Positions 12,431 through 20,008 of a stretch of 64,000 nt of DNA are shown here, one piece after another. The stretch lies in NCBI GenBank assembly GCA_030693515.1, contig JAUYAK010000022.1, positions 1 to 64,000 on the forward strand, read 5' to 3'. A program made the translations under genes and the position numbers. This DNA is from Opitutaceae bacterium (GTDB lineage: Bacteria; Verrucomicrobiota; Verrucomicrobiia; Opitutales; Opitutaceae). Every line of letters starts with the position of its first letter. Within the stretch, counting starts at the first letter, position 1. The notes beneath the pieces are model-generated. The model was not told where the DNA came from. It did not search any database and saw nothing but the letters and a program-made list of their open reading frames with translations.

Positions 12431-12826
12431 TTAGACGGCGGCGGCCAGCTGCGCGAGCTGGCTGGAGACGGAGGATTCGTAGACGTCGTCGCCTATGCGG
12501 ACGCGGAGGCCGGCGAGCAGCGAGGCGTTGGGCTGGGCGATGGGTGTGACCCGGCGGGCGTATTTGCGTGTCATCTCGGCGCCGATCTGGGTGAGGACGG
12601 CATCATTGATGGGGCCGGCGTGTTCCACGACGGCCTGGCCGCGGGCGACCTCGGCGGCAATGAGGCGGGCGTAGGTCTTGAGGACCGCGACGGTGTTGGC
12701 CGGGCGGTGCTTTTCGATGTATTCCAGGACTCCGGTGACGCGTTCGGCCGACAGGGTGCCGTCGTGGATGCTCAGCTTGAAGAACTGACGGGCGAGCTGC
12801 TGAACTTGTTTTTTGCCGGAGGCCAT
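12431..12826 (-). CDS. atpH: F1Fo ATP synthase delta subunit, short form
   Basis: Peripheral-stalk subunit connecting F1 to the b dimer. At 131 residues it is clearly shorter than the usual ~175-180. The C-terminal part is recognisable (PNASLLAGLRVRIGDDVYESSVSSQLAQL), while the N-terminal helical bundle that binds alpha is compressed. No upstream in-frame start would lengthen it much before atpF, whose stop lies at 12853. Position between atpF and atpA supports the call more than similarity does. Confidence 0.85.
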   Translation of the reverse strand: MASGKKQVQQLARQFFKLSIHDGTLSAERVTGVLEYIEKHRPANTVAVLKTYARLIAAEVARGQAVVEHAGPINDAVLTQIGAEMTRKYARRVTPIAQPNASLLAGLRVRIGDDVYESSVSSQLAQLAAAV

Positions 12827-12852
12827 GCGGAGGGAGGAAGCGCGGGTTGGGC

Positions 12853-13398
12853 TCAGACGTTGGTGAGCTCGCGGCTCGCGGTGTCGGTATAGGCCGCGCG
12901 ATCGGCGTCGGTGAGTTTCTTGGCGAGGACGCGCTCGGTGGTCGTGACGACGAGGCGGGCGATCTCGGTGCGGGCAGCGGCGAGCATTTTCTTATGCTCA
13001 AGCTCGATGGCCTGCTGGGCCTTGGCGAGCAGATCGTTGGCCTTCACGGAGGCTTCCTGCGTCTGTTTGTCGAGGTAGTCTTTGGCTGATTTGCGGGCTT
13101 CGTCGACGATGCGAACGGACTCGGCGTTGGCCTTTTTGACGATGGCGGCGCTCTCCTGCTGGGCTGCGGCGAGCTTGGCCTGCATCTCTTCGGCATGCTT
13201 GATGCCGGACTCGATCTTGCGCGCGCGCTCTTCCATCGTGGCCGTGACGGGCTTGATGGCGAAGCGGTAAAGGACGAACAGGACGACCAGGAAACTGATC
13301 ACCTGCATCACGACGTATTTCGGCTCGAGGCCGAAGCGCTCTGGAATGCTGGCTTCGGCGCCTTGGGCGGCAGCGGCGAGAAAGAGGGTGAGCGACAT
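12853..13398 (-). CDS. atpF: F1Fo ATP synthase b subunit
   Basis: 181 residues from the ATG at 13398. A possible signal-like N-terminus ([16 protein letters not shown]) is followed by a single membrane helix ([21 protein letters not shown], about 33-53). A long charged coiled coil then runs to the end ([20 protein letters not shown], and later [15 protein letters not shown]), as expected for the stator stalk. An in-frame start at 13614 would run antisense-like through atpE, so it is rejected. It lies between atpE and atpH. Confidence 0.93.
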   Translation of the reverse strand: MSLTLFLAAAAQGAEASIPERFGLEPKYVVMQVISFLVVLFVLYRFAIKPVTATMEERARKIESGIKHAEEMQAKLAAAQQESAAIVKKANAESVRIVDEARKSAKDYLDKQTQEASVKANDLLAKAQQAIELEHKKMLAAARTEIARLVVTTTERVLAKKLTDADRAAYTDTASRELTNV

Positions 13399-13456
13399 GG
13401 CGAATAAAAGGGGGTGGCAGCGCGCGGGGCGCGCTGCCGGAGAACGAGCGGACGAG

Positions 13457-13669
13457 TTACTTCGTCGCGAGGAACAGGGCGAGGATGCCGAGGCCTTCCG
13501 CGAGCGCCATGCCGATGATGGCTTGGACGAGGATCTTGCCGGAAGCGCCGGGGTTGCGGCCGACGGCTTCGGCGGCCTTGAAGCCGATGAGGCCGACGCC
13601 GATGGCGGCACCAAGGAGGCCGAAGGCGCTGGTCAGATTGCCGTAGATTTCAGCGAGTGGGAGGGTCAT
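13457..13669 (-). CDS. atpE: F1Fo ATP synthase c subunit
   Basis: A 70-residue proteolipid forming the rotor ring. Helix 1 contains [21 protein letters not shown] (20-40) with the RNP polar loop. Helix 2 carries the ion-binding Glu58 in [13 protein letters not shown]. The residue after Glu58 is Gly rather than Ser or Thr, which favours protons over sodium, though this is only a sequence guess. Start chosen at the ATG 13669. Confidence 0.96.
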   Translation of the reverse strand: MTLPLAEIYGNLTSAFGLLGAAIGVGLIGFKAAEAVGRNPGASGKILVQAIIGMALAEGLGILALFLATK

Positions 13670-13750
13670 GTGTGATGTGGGTTGTTTTTGGTTGGAATTC
13701 CGCCGTGCGCACGAAGGCACGCTCCCGACGGGAAAGGGTTGTTTGGCGAA

Positions 13751-14626
13751 TTAATGGTGCGCGTCTTTTTCACCGTCGCCGTGGGCGTGGTCACCGCCCT
13801 CGTGATTGCAGAGCAGACCGATGTAAACAGAGGTCAGGAGCGTGAAGACAAGCGCCTGAATCAGGCCGACGAGCAGCTCCATGAAATAGAAGATGAAAAA
13901 GAAGCCGGTCCCATGGAGGAGGTTTTCACCGCCAAAAACATTCCCGAAGAGGCGGACCGATAGCGTGAACGGCCGGATGACGATGGAGAAGACCTCGATC
14001 AAGCCGACGGCCAAGAAGACGAGCGAGAGAATCGGATACAGCCAGCCGGGAGTCTCGGCCTTGTCGGCCTTGTTGCCAAAGAGGTCCTTGAAGATCAACG
14101 CAGGCCCGGCGAACTTGAAGACGATGATCAGCCAAGCCCCGAAGGAGATCACGGCGAGAGCGATCGTGCCGTTGAAGTCGGCGTTAAAGGGGCGGATGAA
14201 GGGGCGAGTGAGATGGAACTGACCGTCGACGTCATGCCCCCACCCCATCGTGCCTACGCCGGGTATGAGGCCCATCCAGTTATGGAACAGGATGAACACA
14301 AAAAATGTGACCAGGAGCGGGAAGGCGGCGGGAAACGCGGCTTTTCCGATGATGGGTTCGAAAATCCCGCGCAAGCCTTCCAAGAGCGATTCGAACACGG
14401 CCTGGCCCCGAGACGGAATGATGGACGGCCGACCGATGAGCCAGATAATCAGCAAAACAAGCGCAAGTGAGATGGCCCAACCGGTGGCCATGCTGTTGGT
14501 GATGGCCCAACCGTTGCCGAAATCGATGAGCTTGGCCGCGCTGGGTGCCACGCCCTCGGCAAGCAGCGGCGATGCGCCGAAGAGAGCGAAGAAGAAGAGG
14601 GTGGCGATAGGTGTGACGCGGGACAT
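13751..14626 (-). CDS. atpB: F1Fo ATP synthase a subunit
   Basis: Membrane stator subunit carrying the proton half-channels, 291 residues from the ATG at 14626. The essential arginine lies in LSVRLFGNVFGGENLL (Arg225). Several membrane helices are obvious, and the C-terminus ends in a His/Asp-rich tail (HEGGDHAHGDGEKDAHH). The N-terminus (TPIATLFFFALFGASPLLAEG) looks like a signal or extra helix. It is the first gene of the operon; no atpI is present upstream, where trmB and its terminator are found instead. Confidence 0.95.
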   Translation of the reverse strand: MSRVTPIATLFFFALFGASPLLAEGVAPSAAKLIDFGNGWAITNSMATGWAISLALVLLIIWLIGRPSIIPSRGQAVFESLLEGLRGIFEPIIGKAAFPAAFPLLVTFFVFILFHNWMGLIPGVGTMGWGHDVDGQFHLTRPFIRPFNADFNGTIALAVISFGAWLIIVFKFAGPALIFKDLFGNKADKAETPGWLYPILSLVFLAVGLIEVFSIVIRPFTLSVRLFGNVFGGENLLHGTGFFFIFYFMELLVGLIQALVFTLLTSVYIGLLCNHEGGDHAHGDGEKDAHH

Positions 14627-14724
14627 GCGTGCGCGAAGCGTTGCGACGATGAGAAAGGTTGAGCAAAGGCCACCCCCCTCCCCTCCGTCAACCTTGGAAA
14701 TGGTTTGGCAGTGTGTGCGCCGCG

Positions 14725-14763
14725 ACAAATAAGACCGCGCAGAAAAATGATACGCGCGGCCTT
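14725..14763 (-). terminator. Hairpin terminator after trmB
   Basis: On the minus strand AAGGCCGCGC (14763-14754) pairs with GCGCGGTCTT (14740-14731) through a 13-nt loop, allowing one G-T wobble, and is followed by ATTTG. It overlaps the trmB stop codon and closes the mnmE-mnmG-trmB unit ahead of the atp promoter region. The U-run is short. Confidence 0.6.
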
Positions 14764-15364
14764 ATGCCGGCGTTGAGCGGAGCTGGGCTGTGAACGAATC
14801 GAACCGTGGCGCTCGTCCTTGGAAAACCGTTTCAAATTCAAACGGCCACGGATCGTCGATGATCTCCCAATGGTTTGATTTGGCTACGTTCTCGCAGCCG
14901 GCGTCGAAATACGGTCGGTAATCGGTGCGGAAGTGCAGCTGGCAGCGAGGGGATCCCCGGGCGGCGAGAGCCGTCAGAAAGGGGGGCTGTAGCACCCGAT
15001 GCTTATGGTGGCGCAGTTTCGGCCAAGGATCGGGAAACAGGAGAAAGACGCGGCTAAGCCTAGACCGGGCGGGCATCGCCTGTAGGAACAGCGAGGCCTC
15101 GGCCCGAATAAAATGGAGGTTGGGGGCGAGTGAGCGGGCGGCTTTTTTCTGGGCGCGCGCAATCCTGTCGCTGGCAATATCGATTCCGATGCAGGTGGTC
15201 TGTGGGTTGGCGGCGGCGAAGGCGGTGAGGAAGTGGCCATGGCCGCAGCCGATTTCTAGGACGAAATCGGTGAAATCCGACGATCGATAGGTCAGGATCG
15301 CCTCCAGTTGGTGCGAAAGGGATTCGCGCCTTTGGTTTTGAAGAGCTTGAAAGCTAGGTATCAC
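14762..15364 (-). CDS. trmB: tRNA (guanine-N7)-methyltransferase
   Basis: SAM-dependent methylation of G46 in tRNA; cytosolic. It has 200 residues, a short family member. SAM motif EIGCGHGHF is at 37-45, the TrmB signature FPDPWPKLRHHKHR at 110-123, and FRTDYRPYF further on is also diagnostic. It starts with GTG at 15364. It sits where rsmG (gidB) stands in the classical mnmG-rsmG-atp order, but the FPDPWPK motif rules out RsmG. It is 29 bp downstream of mnmG and probably in the same transcript. Confidence 0.93.
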   Translation of the reverse strand: MIPSFQALQNQRRESLSHQLEAILTYRSSDFTDFVLEIGCGHGHFLTAFAAANPQTTCIGIDIASDRIARAQKKAARSLAPNLHFIRAEASLFLQAMPARSRLSRVFLLFPDPWPKLRHHKHRVLQPPFLTALAARGSPRCQLHFRTDYRPYFDAGCENVAKSNHWEIIDDPWPFEFETVFQGRAPRFDSFTAQLRSTPA

Positions 15365-15393
15365 TGCATAATGATGTTAAAATGATCGATGGG

Positions 15394-17268
15394 CTACCCT
15401 GAGGCCAAGCGCCTTGCTTCCATCCACACCAGCAATAGATTAACATCTGCTGGGGTTACCCCACTGATCCGGCTGGCTTGGGCTAAGGTCATGGGTCGAA
15501 TGCGGGCGAATTTTTGCCGACTTTCCAGCCGCAAGCCTTTAATGGATAGATAATTAATATCAACTGGAAGATGCACGTGGCTGAGCTTATCTAGTTTCTC
15601 GATCTGGCGCTTTTCGCGAGCCAGATATCCTTGATAAGAAACACGATATAAGACTTCAGCTTGAATTTCTTGGGATTCGCTGCTAAATGGAGACGGCAGA
15701 AGACGTTTGATCGGATGGCGCCTGATTTGAGCGGCCCAAGTTTCGTTTTCGCCGGGGAGTCGTTCGGTTTCGAATCGATTAACCCATGTTTCTATCCGGG
15801 AGCGCTTTTCCTCAATGCGTTGGGATCGATGTTTGGAAATAAGCTTAAGGCGCTGGGAATGATGGCTTAATCTCATTTCTGAGCTGCCGTGATTAAAGAG
15901 AAGACGATGCTCCGCTCTACTGGTGAACATTCGATAGGGCTCCTCGGTGCCCTTGGTCACGAGATCGTCGATGAGGACTCCGATATACCCCTCGTGACGA
16001 CCAATCAATAAAGGGGCCTCCTCCCTCGCCTTCTGCACCGCATTCACACCGGCGACAAGTCCCTGAGCCGCCGCTTCCTCATACCCTGAAGTGCCATTGA
16101 TCTGACCGGCAAAAAACAGATTCTCAACATGCTTGGATTCCAAGGTGGCATGCAACTGGGTTGGTGGCGCAAAATCATATTCGACAGCGTAGGCGGGCCG
16201 GAGAATCAGTGCGCGTTCAAGCCCGGGAATACTATGCACGACATCCATTTGCACATCAAACGGGAGACTGGTTGACAGGCCGTTCACATAATACTCGTTC
16301 GTTGCCCTGCCCTCGGGTTCAAGGAAGAGCAAGTGTCGGGGTTTATCGGCGAATCGGACAAATTTATCCTCTAGGCTTGGGCAGTATCTCGGCCCTACCC
16401 CTTCGATTTCCCCGCTATACATCGCAGATTTCGTGAGATTGGTTCGAACCAAATCGGCCGTGGCGGCCGTGGTGTAGGTCATCCAGCAGGAAACTTGCTC
16501 GCTTCCGGGCCGCCAGCCCAGACGGGTTTCACCGGCTTGTTCCACGTGGAACAAATCATCGCGATCACGAGTGTCGTGAAAGGCGAATAACGTGGGATTG
16601 GGGTCGCCCTTCTGTTCCTCCATGGCAGAAAAATCAATACTTCGCCCTAGGAGCCGCGGAGGTGTTCCGGTTTTTAACCGGCGCAAATCGATTCCGCAGT
16701 CAAGCAGGCTTTGAGATAGTGATTTGGAGCTAAAGTCCCCTAGCCTGCCGCCCTCGTTCTTGTTGGTGCCGATATGCATCAATCCGCGTAAGAATGTGCC
16801 CGTAGTCACAATCACGGTGCGGCCGAAAAAATCCAAATCAAGGCTCGTGTTGCACCCGATCACGCTATGGTTCGCGATTATTAATCCCGTGACCGTGGCC
16901 TGAAAGATTCTGAGGTTTATGTGCAGCTCAAGGGTATGCTTGAGGCGAAATTGATAGGCTTTTTTGTCGCACTGCGCCCTCGGGGACTGAACTGCGGGGC
17001 CTTTTGATTCGTTCAGAAGCCGAAACTGAATGCCTGTGGTATCGGTGTTGATGGCCATTTCTCCGCCGAGAGCATCGATTTCTCGCACGAGCTGACCCTT
17101 GGCTTGGCCACCGATGGCTGGATTACAGCTCATTTGGGCGATGGTATCGATGTTTCCGGTGAGGAGTAGGGTAGATGCCCCCATGCGTGCCGCAGCCAAT
17201 GCCGCCTCGACGCCGGCGTGGCCGGCGCCGCAGACGATCACATCAAATTGTTCTTTGCTGCCAACCAT
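15394..17268 (-). CDS. mnmG: tRNA U34 carboxymethylaminomethyl modification protein MnmG (GidA)
   Basis: FAD-dependent partner of MnmE in forming cmnm5U34 in tRNA wobble positions. From the ATG at 17268 it has 624 residues; a TTG at 17289 would add 7. The dinucleotide motif GAGHAG is at 14-19. The conserved segments [20 protein letters not shown] and [11 protein letters not shown] are intact, as is the tRNA-binding C-terminal helical region ending [10 protein letters not shown]. Base composition is visibly lower in GC than the flanks. Codons 239-244 spell a perfect parS-like palindrome, listed separately. It is 24 bp downstream of mnmE's end. Confidence 0.96.
   Translation of the reverse strand: MVGSKEQFDVIVCGAGHAGVEAALAAARMGASTLLLTGNIDTIAQMSCNPAIGGQAKGQLVREIDALGGEMAINTDTTGIQFRLLNESKGPAVQSPRAQCDKKAYQFRLKHTLELHINLRIFQATVTGLIIANHSVIGCNTSLDLDFFGRTVIVTTGTFLRGLMHIGTNKNEGGRLGDFSSKSLSQSLLDCGIDLRRLKTGTPPRLLGRSIDFSAMEEQKGDPNPTLFAFHDTRDRDDLFHVEQAGETRLGWRPGSEQVSCWMTYTTAATADLVRTNLTKSAMYSGEIEGVGPRYCPSLEDKFVRFADKPRHLLFLEPEGRATNEYYVNGLSTSLPFDVQMDVVHSIPGLERALILRPAYAVEYDFAPPTQLHATLESKHVENLFFAGQINGTSGYEEAAAQGLVAGVNAVQKAREEAPLLIGRHEGYIGVLIDDLVTKGTEEPYRMFTSRAEHRLLFNHGSSEMRLSHHSQRLKLISKHRSQRIEEKRSRIETWVNRFETERLPGENETWAAQIRRHPIKRLLPSPFSSESQEIQAEVLYRVSYQGYLAREKRQIEKLDKLSHVHLPVDINYLSIKGLRLESRQKFARIRPMTLAQASRISGVTPADVNLLLVWMEARRLASG
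16538..16553. other. parS-like centromere site inside mnmG
   Basis: TGTTCCACGTGGAACA is a perfect 16-bp palindrome, 18 bp if one flanking T/A pair is counted. It fits the near-universal ParB recognition site TGTTNCACGTGNAACA. It is read as Phe-His-Val-Glu within MnmG. ParB/parS sites cluster near chromosomal origins and are often in or beside gidA/mnmG. No parA or parB gene is in the window. Confidence 0.8.
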
Positions 17269-17313
17269 AGGATTGAGGTCAGTTTGCAACTAGATCTCGA
17301 CGATGCAAAAATG

Positions 17314-18675
17314 CTACTTGCCGATGCAAAAGGTCGCGAACAGGCGGTCGAGCATGCGCTCATTGTCCGCATCGCCACAAATCTTGCTGAGTTCGCTTAA
17401 AGACGCGCGTAGATCGCTGGCGACGAGTTCGATCCTATGAGTGTCTGGCCCCAACCACGCTTCGGCCGATTCCAGTGCGCGTGCGGCCAAATTCAATGCT
17501 TCGGCATGCCGAGCATTTACCGCGACGCCGTCGGTTCCATGGTCTCCGAGCTGATTGAGTCTCGCGGAGAGGGCTGAAATTAAATTATCTGTTCCTTGGC
17601 CAAATAGCGCCGAAAGATGCACCACGGTAGTGGCAGGGTAGGGGATAGGCCTAGGGATCGCGGCGGTTGGAAGATCGCATTTGTTCATCACAACGATCAC
17701 GCGGTCAGTCGTAAGCTTGTCAGTGAGCGATTTTGGCAGGGCAGAGAGATCGGGATCGGCGGCATCGACGACCAATAGCACGACATCGGCTCCCTCAATC
17801 ACCTCAAGGGTTTTATCTATGCCGAGCGATTCAAGTGTAGACTTCGATTCTCTAACGCCGGCGGTGTCGAATATCCTAACTTTATGTCCTGCAATTATTA
17901 ATCGTTCTTCAATGAAATCCCGCGTGGTGCCTGGCTCCGAACTCACCAAGGCGCGTTCACGTCCTACCAATCGATTTAACAGACTGCTTTTTCCGGCGTT
18001 AGGTGGACCGGCAATGATTACTTTGAAGCCATTGTTCAATAGCGTTCGATAGCGTTCTGTTGAGCGTAAGCTATTGATATCCAGTTTTATAGATAACAGC
18101 GAGCGCTGAGCTTTATCGCGATCCTCGGGGGGGAGGTCCTCTTCTGGGAAATCAATGTAGGCTTCGATGCGCGCCAAAAGATCAAGAATGGATCCAATCA
18201 GCGCCTCGATGCGTTGCGCCAACCCTCCGTGCAGCTGAGCATTTGCGGCCGCCAAGGCCCGATCGCTTGAGGCGTGGATGAGGTCCATCACCGCTTCGGC
18301 TTGGGTGAGGTCCAGCTTGCCGTTTAGAAAGGCGCGCTGCGTAAACTCGCCCGGCTCCGCGGACCGGCACCCCCGGGCGAGCAAATCCTCCAATATCTTA
18401 TGCGCGATGAAAGGGTTTCCGTGGCACGCAATCTCCAAGACGTCTTCGCCCGTGTAGGAGTGCGGCCCCTTGAACCAGGTCGCAATCACCGTGTCGATGG
18501 GCTCGCCGGCTTGGGAGCGATAGTCGGCGCGACGCGCCATCCGCGGCAGGGCAGGGGAGCTGCCCAGCGCCTCGGCCAGTCCGCTGGTATCCGGTCCGCT
18601 GGCACGGATCAGCGCGATCGCTGAGGTGCCTTGAGGAGTCGCGAGCGCGACGATGGTATCTTGGTTTCCGGGCAT
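17314..18675 (-). CDS. mnmE: tRNA modification GTPase MnmE (TrmE)
   Basis: Acts with MnmG in tRNA wobble-uridine modification. 453 residues, full length. The N-terminal folate-binding domain carries DTIVALATPQGTSAIALIR (6-24). The G-domain has GPPNAGKSSLLN (223-234) and GTTRDF (249-254), and the protein ends in the diagnostic CIGK (450-453), the catalytic-cysteine tail. A perfect 12-bp hairpin ends 2 bp before the ATG, so initiation may be affected. Lower GC than neighbours in its distal half. Confidence 0.96.
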   Translation of the reverse strand: MPGNQDTIVALATPQGTSAIALIRASGPDTSGLAEALGSSPALPRMARRADYRSQAGEPIDTVIATWFKGPHSYTGEDVLEIACHGNPFIAHKILEDLLARGCRSAEPGEFTQRAFLNGKLDLTQAEAVMDLIHASSDRALAAANAQLHGGLAQRIEALIGSILDLLARIEAYIDFPEEDLPPEDRDKAQRSLLSIKLDINSLRSTERYRTLLNNGFKVIIAGPPNAGKSSLLNRLVGRERALVSSEPGTTRDFIEERLIIAGHKVRIFDTAGVRESKSTLESLGIDKTLEVIEGADVVLLVVDAADPDLSALPKSLTDKLTTDRVIVVMNKCDLPTAAIPRPIPYPATTVVHLSALFGQGTDNLISALSARLNQLGDHGTDGVAVNARHAEALNLAARALESAEAWLGPDTHRIELVASDLRASLSELSKICGDADNERMLDRLFATFCIGK

Positions 18676-18677
18676 GT

Positions 18678-18704
18678 GCGGGCGCCACGCTTCGTGGCGC
18701 CCGC
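18678..18704. repeat. Perfect 12-bp hairpin abutting the mnmE start codon
   Basis: GCGGGCGCCACG and CGTGGCGCCCGC surround a CTT loop, between the export adaptor gene (ends 18728) and mnmE (starts 18675). No U-run follows on either strand, so it is not a normal terminator. It looks like a REP-type palindrome or an RNA structure covering the mnmE ribosome-binding region. Confidence 0.6.
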
Positions 18705-18727
18705 CTCCAAGTCAAACGCCCGCGCAA

Positions 18728-19996
18728 CTAGCGCACTCCGATGGCGAGCGGCGCCACCCGCGAACCATCGGCCACCTTGTCACCCGGGTAGACAATGACC
18801 TGCTCACCTTCTTGCACCCCGCCTGTCACTTCGGTTAGCACGCCGTTCGATCGCCCTGTTTCGACGGGTCGAAGGTGCGCCCGGCCGCCTTCGATGGCAT
18901 AGACATGCCATCGTCCACTCCGTTCGAAAAGAGCCCCGGCGGGAACGCGAAGCGCGGCGGGTTTCTCCCAGGTGACGATGCGCGCTTCCACGCGAAAGCT
19001 GTCGCCCAGGGTGGGGCGCCTTTCCACGGCATCGGCAAAGTCGGCGATCACATAAACCCGCTGTTCTTCCACGCCGAGGGCCGAGATCTTGGTGAAGGCT
19101 GACGGCTCAACGTGCCGCACGCGGGCGGTCAGCGCCGCGCCTCCGCCCCACTGCTCAAGCATAACCCGGGCTCCCGGCGCGATCCCCACGGCATCGCGCG
19201 AAAGCACCTCGATGCGCACTTCCAGCTCAGTGGGATCGCCGATCTCCATCAGGGCGAAGCCCGCCGGCACCACGCGCGCGCTCTCCTGCAACACGCGCAG
19301 GATTCTTCCGCTTACCGGCGAGGTCACAATCAGCGCTGCGGACGCTTGGCTGTCTTCACGCTTGGGGGCGCCAGGGCTGCCGCGCCCGGCCAGCTCGCGA
19401 GCTTGTTGCAGTTCGAATTCCGCGACCTTTAGGGCGAAGGCTGCCGCACGCACCTCCTGCGCCGCCGTTTCGGCCCGCATGCGCGACGCGTCGAACTCTT
19501 GGACCGAGATCACTTTCTGCTCTCGCAGCGTCTCGGCTCGATGGAGTTCAGCCGCAAACAGCCGCGCGGCCGACTCCGCCCGGGATTGCTGCGCGCCCGA
19601 CATTTCGCGCGCCGCCTCGGCCGCGCGCACGCGGGCCTCGGCTTGCGCGAGGGCACGCGTGTCGAGAAAATCGGCGGCGCTCGCCTCAATGATGGCGAGC
19701 GGCGTCTGGCCGGCCTCGACGACCGCGCCCGCTTTCCAATCGATGCGGCGCAGCTGCCCCGCGACGGGCGCGGTGACGACGTAGCGATGCTTCACACGCG
19801 TCATCCCTTCTTCGTCCACGGTCACCACGAGCGGACCACGCGCCGCCGTGGCGGCCTCGACCGGAATCGCGCGCGGCCAGAGGCCAATCACAATCGCCGC
19901 GACGAGCACGAGTGCGCCGATCAACGGCAGCCGGCGCCGCCACGCGGGAGAGCCGGGGCGCTTGGCGACACGTGAGGGCGGGGGAGTTGCGTGCAT
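18728..19996 (-). CDS. Periplasmic adaptor (HlyD/RND-type membrane fusion protein) of an ABC exporter
   Basis: 422 residues. An N-terminal membrane anchor (PLIGALVLVAAIVIGLWP, about 24-41) is followed by a biotinyl-lipoyl-like half (VTAPVAGQLRRIDWKAGAVVEAGQ), an Ala/Glu-rich coiled-coil hairpin (about 112-205), the second lipoyl half (VTSPVSGRILRVLQESARVV) and beta-barrel domains. This is the layout of MacA/DevB-type adaptors that bridge an inner-membrane ABC transporter to the outer membrane. It is encoded 12 bp downstream of the permease, last in an ATPase-permease-adaptor operon. No outer-membrane TolC gene is adjacent. Confidence 0.88.
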   Translation of the reverse strand: MHATPPPSRVAKRPGSPAWRRRLPLIGALVLVAAIVIGLWPRAIPVEAATAARGPLVVTVDEEGMTRVKHRYVVTAPVAGQLRRIDWKAGAVVEAGQTPLAIIEASAADFLDTRALAQAEARVRAAEAAREMSGAQQSRAESAARLFAAELHRAETLREQKVISVQEFDASRMRAETAAQEVRAAAFALKVAEFELQQARELAGRGSPGAPKREDSQASAALIVTSPVSGRILRVLQESARVVPAGFALMEIGDPTELEVRIEVLSRDAVGIAPGARVMLEQWGGGAALTARVRHVEPSAFTKISALGVEEQRVYVIADFADAVERRPTLGDSFRVEARIVTWEKPAALRVPAGALFERSGRWHVYAIEGGRAHLRPVETGRSNGVLTEVTGGVQEGEQVIVYPGDKVADGSRVAPLAIGVR

Positions 19997-20008
19997 GGAA
20001 ATGGGGCG

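Noticed and set aside
14762..15364. Possible rsmG (gidB) after mnmG
   Set aside because: Position fits rsmG, but the FPDPWPK and FRTDYRPYF motifs are TrmB.
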